Notes under the pieces: model-generated | The model's database searches: none | What the model was told of the DNA's origin: nothing | The model's input: only the letters and a program-made list of their open reading frames with translations | Position numbers and translations under genes: made by a program | DNA from: Hortaea werneckii | Taxonomy: Eukaryota; Ascomycota; Dothideomycetes; Mycosphaerellales; Teratosphaeriaceae | Assembly: GCA_037044905.1 (NCBI GenBank) | Contig: JBAOKB010000162.1 | Location: 1 to 64,000, forward strand | DNA length: 64,000 bases | Direction of reading: 5' to 3' | Shown here: one piece after another, positions 59,998 to 64,000 of the stretch | Numbering within the stretch: position 1 is the first letter of the stretch | Layout of the letters: each line of letters opens with the position of its first letter

Positions 59998-61003
59998 GGG
60001 GAGATCAGCACCGTCACGACGCCCATGTGATTCGCCTTCGTGCTCCCGCTCCAGACCCGCACAGCCCTTTGCAATTCCGAACAAGGGGGAAAATCCCACA
60101 GTGACTCGGAAGAAAAGATCTAGGCCGCATGACGGGACCGGAGAGAGAGAGAGAGACGGACAAAGTTGTTCTTCCGGGATATGAAGACGAACATCGTAAA
60201 GCTCTGCTTTTTAGAGCGATTCCATCGCCATCTACTCCTTTGAATTAGGTTTTATACCCATGGAGAAATTTTCACCATGTGTGAAACTGGGTTCAATACC
60301 ACTACGACTCCTGTATCAACGCTTCACTTTTTTATCTTTCCTTGTTCTTCTCCTTTTAAAATTTGGATATTCCCGTACGTGAAATCTTTCCAACATACAA
60401 TTTTTGACATTCGTGACCGGCATGATCTTGTTCCGGCCAGGTAATGGAAAAGATAGCCGATGGAAAAGAAGGACCGGGGACGGGAAGGAAGAGATTGACA
60501 TTACGGGCTCGATTAAGAGGGAGACGCTTTCCACAAGACGCGAAGTAATGACTTCCCCATGACTATTTTGAAATAGCCCTTCCCTCTCCCTACCCCGTTC
60601 AATGTAGCGTTTGGATGACCGAAGGGGAGGAGAAACGGGAAAAGAAAAAGGGAAGAAATCGCTAAGCAATCAGCATGCGATATTTGTGTCTTCTTGTTGC
60701 GACTGTTTTTCTACTGCTCCAAAACTGCCTACACCGATTCTTGCTTCTCCACTGCGAGCGCCTTTTGATAGTCGATGGTGATTTATGCGGAGTGGGCGTC
60801 GGGATGATAAATGGCTCGTCTGCGAAAAGGCCGGAAATTTCACACCCAAGCTCCTGGAGAAAAAGAGAGGAAGAGCCGCAGACACATGTGGCGATGGAAT
60901 TTCTTGTATTTGTCATTCCGGATGCATTTAAATGCTTCTTTTGTATCTTACACACACAGCTAACCTTCTCCTTCCCCCGAACCTTCACAATCCCTCATCC
61001 ATC
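59998..61003. other. Convergent 3' regions
   Basis: About 1 kb between two genes ending toward each other. No recognised gene. Confidence 0.5.
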
Positions 61004-61842
61004 TTACTCGTTTTCTATCCGACCAACACAGCTCTTCATCTCATCGTCAGCGTAGACCCGGAACCCTTTGTCCTTCGTGACGCTCGCGAGCTGGACATTG
61101 TTCGCGTCGAGCTTCTCCTCCATGACCTGCTTGAGGGTCTTGAGCACGAGCTCTTCGGCCTCGGCCAGGGTGAGGGATTTGTGGTATGAGGCTTGCAGCT
61201 CGGCTGGGCGCCTTCGGACCCGGAGCCGATGGCTTTGGCGTCGTAGCGGTAGAAGGTGCCTGAGGGTTCGGCGTGGTAGCTAGGAGATAGGATGTTAGCA
61301 CGGTGATTCTTGTCTTCTCTTGGATAATTGACTGCCTCTCCCTCTGTTCCCTCTCTGTCTTTGAGGAGTAACTCACAGTGATGGACCGTCTTCGTCATAG
61401 CCGGCAATCAACAACGCCACACCAAACGGCCTTGACATTATGCTCTCCTCCTCCTCGCCGCTCGCGCTCTCACCAAATCGTAGTGCTAGATCGCAGATGG
61501 CCTGAGTACAGCTCTCGACCTTGATGGGTTCGGCGTAGTTGAAGGCGTGGCTCTGGGAGGTGACACGGGCATGCTCGATCATACTGCGCGCGTCGGCCTG
61601 GAGGCCGGACATGGCGCAGCCGATGTGCTTGTCGATCTCGACGACCTTCTCCACGGACGAAGTCTCGAGCAGCGAGGAGGTGATGCGCTTCTCTACGCCG
61701 AGCACGGTGCCCTCGGCGGTGGTGACGCCGATGGCGGTGCTGCCGAGCTTGATGGCTTCAAGGGAGTATTCGACCTGGAAGAGACGGCCTTCGGGGAGAA
61801 GGTGTTGATGCCGCGGTCATATTCGGAGCGAGCGATGAACAT
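61004..61842 (-). CDS. PUP2: 20S proteasome subunit alpha5
   Basis: An alpha-ring subunit of the 20S proteasome. Exon 1 (61842-61377) starts MFIARSEYDRGINTFSP and continues GRLFQVEYSLEAIKLGSTAI, the alpha-subunit signature. GVALLIAGYDEDGPSLYHAEPSG spans the intron (61280-61376). Exon 2 ends VGRIENE at 61004. Two single bases are missing: at GGGG 61793-61796, right inside the conserved SPEGR signature, and near 61203-61205, before ELQASYHKSLTL. With both added, the length is exactly 247 residues, normal for alpha5. Since the subunit is essential in yeast, these breaks are almost certainly sequencing errors. It is divergent from the GCP2 gene. Confidence 0.94.
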
Positions 61843-62294
61843 GGTGGTTGGTGTTGGCGCGGCCTGTCACCGCGGGGCGTTGGATTGGATTGAACGGCCT
61901 TCCTTGGTGATTGAGTGGTCGATTATGAGGTGGGCGGTGGATGAGCGCGGCGGAGCGTGGTGGCGGAGAGGAAGGAGGTGGGTGGATGGCTGTGATGGGT
62001 GTTACAGTGCTGGCTGTCGTCACGTCTGAGCTGCCTGAGCTGCTTGCGATCAGCTACACCTGGACAGCATTCGGGTCGTTGTCGTCGGCATTCCCAGGAC
62101 TTCTTTGGCCGACCGGTGCTTTGACGTTGACCGAGACGCGGTTTCCAGGCGCGTCAACCCCGCGATGGTCAGACGCCCACATACTTACAGAGTAATGCTG
62201 GCTGCATTCGAGCAATCCAACCCATGGGAAGAGCGCTGCATTGTTCGTTGACGCCGCCAGCTTCTCCGCCCGGTGCTCACGCGTCGCCACCACA
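61843..62294. promoter_or_regulatory. Divergent promoter of proteasome alpha5 and GCP2
   Basis: 452 bp between the two ATGs. Holds both promoters; the proteasome side could carry an Rpn4-like element but I did not find a certain one. Confidence 0.5.
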
Positions 62295-64000
62295 ATGTCT
62301 TCCGCTCCACCTTCCCGCCCCAGCAGCCTCGCCGAACCTCGTCGTACCTCGGCTGCTTCCGCACGAATGAAGAGCCGACCGACCTCTACAAACATGGATC
62401 AGGAAAGGGCAGACTCACGAACAGGCCCGGTGCGGAAGACTTCGACAACGACGACCACAGAGACGCGAACGGAGCGGAAAAGTCTCGAGGAGCGGCTTAT
62501 AAGGCGGACCAGGAGTCCGCTGAAACCCACCGAGCCGTCCGGCGCAAATGCGAGGAAGAGTAAAGAGGCTGCTGAAAGGCCGTCGCAACGAGTGGAAAAG
62601 ACCAAGCGGGAGGGGAGCAGCGGACGGAATGAGGGTGAGTAGAGACGAACTTGTGTATGCGTCGTGGTGGCGTGCGGGAAGAAGGCAACATGGCTAATAT
62701 TGCGGCAGGAGCAGCCACCTGGAGTCCTCAGGCTTCTCTTCTTGCGCCGACGACAAGTGCACCGCTGGCCGGAAGATGTCAGTCCCTCCGCAGGGACAAC
62801 ATGCGCCAATGACATTATCTCCACCAGCCCTCGGGGGTCTTAATCTCGAGGAGCAGGAGCGGGCGGTCATCGAAGACCTTCTGTTTGTCCTCATGGGGTT
62901 CGAAGGCCAGTATATTACTTATGCCAGCACTTACAATCCCCTGGACGAGAAATCACGGCTCACCGGCCCCGCCTTCAAAGTGGCGTCTGGATTAGACCCC
63001 AGTTTGCGCGATCTAGCAAGTGGTATGCTCAGGACGGCCACTCAATATTCAGCTTTAGAGGCGTTCGTGGATGCAATGGGGAAGGAGGAGAGCGGCACAG
63101 TCAACCATGCTTTGTGCGCAGCAATACGAAAGCTGTTGAAAGATTACCTCATCTTGATCGCCCAGCTCGAGCATCAACTCCTGACAAACGCTGGATTTAC
63201 GCTCCACCAACTGAACCTGCACCTCAAGCCGACCGGTCACATGATGCAACAATTGTACGCCCTAGCGCAGGAGATTTTGAAAGAAAACGGCATGTTAGGT
63301 GACACGGACGAAGACGACGTGGATGCCAGTGACGACTTCGAGAACATTTTAGAATCCCTTCGCGAAGGCCGTGATGCGGGCATGCCTGGGAAGAAATCAT
63401 GTAAAGGCGGATCGACCCTCCGCCTTCTCACGCGACGGCTTCAATCTTCAGCAGGCGACCCGGCTGCGACACAGCTGCTCACCACGCTACTGCGAGAAAG
63501 CAGCAGGCCATACATGCGCATGTTGAACGAATGGCTCCATCATGGAAATGTGCGCGATCCTCATTCCGAATTCTTGATTCGCGAAGCGAAGTCTATCAAA
63601 CGGGAGGGCTTGCAGCAGGATTATACTGATGAGTACTGGGAGAAACGATACACGCTCCGTCCTGAGCTTGTGCCACCGCAGTTGGAGGGAGTGAAAGAGC
63701 GCGTGCTGCTAGCTGGAAAGTATCTGAATGTCGTGCGCGAATGCGGTGGCCTCTCTCCTTCAGACACGAACAGTACCTCGGAGAAGCGCGAAGCGATACC
63801 ACAGACATTCGACGACGCCGACTTTCTGGAAAACGTCAGCTCCGCATATGCTTTTGCAAATATGTCTCTTCTCCATCTGCTCCTCACCACGCACGCCTTG
63901 CCTTCGCGGCTACGCAGTCTAAAACACTACTTCTTCCTTGACCGGTCCGACTTCTTCTCTTATTTCCTGGAACTCTCGTCCTCGGAGCTGCGCAAGCCGT
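62295..64000 (+). CDS. SPC97: Gamma-tubulin complex component 2 (partial, runs off right edge)
   Basis: Part of the gamma-tubulin small complex that nucleates microtubules at spindle pole bodies. Exon 1 (62295-62634) encodes a low-complexity Ser/Thr/Arg-rich N-terminus starting MSSAPPSRPSSLAEPRR. An intron at 62635-62708 follows. The GCP core begins with LEEQERAVIEDLLFVLMGFE, then QYSALEAFVDAMGKE, LKPTGHMMQQLYALA, RPYMRMLNEWLHHG, and DEYWEKRYTL, all features of the Spc97/Spc98 family GCP2 branch. One base is missing at GG 62771-62772, where the frame changes between PLAG and KMSVPPQG. The frame is open to the window end; the C-terminal half is outside. Confidence 0.9.

Noticed and set aside
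1..64000. tRNA, rRNA or CRISPR features
   Set aside because: No cloverleaf, rRNA-like or spaced-repeat pattern that I could support by eye; a tRNA could still be missed without a covariance search.

Overview
The window is nuclear DNA of a filamentous ascomycete (Pezizomycotina, possibly Dothideomycetes; the class is inferred only from general gene style). The evidence is short 48-120 bp introns with GT...AG ends and CTAAC-like branch sites, a Zn2Cys6 regulator, a SreA-type GATA factor with two fingers and a Cys-rich linker, a group of secreted glycoside hydrolases, and a hybrid histidine kinase. Intron junctions were worked out by hand from splice signals and protein family continuity.

Layout. 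1-5058 (-): remains of a large telomere-linked RecQ-type helicase gene, killed by in-frame stops only (22 TAG, 2 TAA, 0 TGA), with two perfect CCCTAA copies just upstream. This suggests subtelomeric origin and RIP-like mutation. 7-17 kb: a Rieske protein, a secreted GH31 alpha-glucosidase (-), a Zn2Cys6 factor (+) and a secreted GH51 arabinofuranosidase (+), which look like a small plant-polysaccharide group. 17-22 kb: a Kre9/Knh1-like single-pass membrane protein, a THEM6-like thioesterase and a second single-pass membrane protein. 23-34 kb: GAPDH, a SnoaL-like protein, a coiled-coil protein, a PlsB/GNPAT-type acyltransferase and a DUF3112 seven-helix membrane protein. 36-43 kb: a hybrid histidine kinase and a GH92 mannosidase. 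44.7-51.6 kb: divergent eIF2B-alpha and prolyl-tRNA synthetase, a 2-kb low-complexity tract (32 G in a row, then a polypurine stretch) and SreA. 52.8-55.7 kb: Tvp15 and a D-amino-acid oxidase. 59-64 kb: a secreted protein of 53-residue repeats, proteasome alpha5 and gamma-tubulin complex protein 2, which runs off the right edge.

Reading warning. Many otherwise well-conserved genes, including proteasome alpha5, GCP2 and the acyltransferase, are each broken by one or a few single-base indels, mostly in short homopolymers. I take most of these as sequencing or assembly errors, not decay. They contrast sharply with the helicase, which has about 24 stops and no frameshift over about 1,680 codons. 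The coordinates below give the full gene span and state each break.
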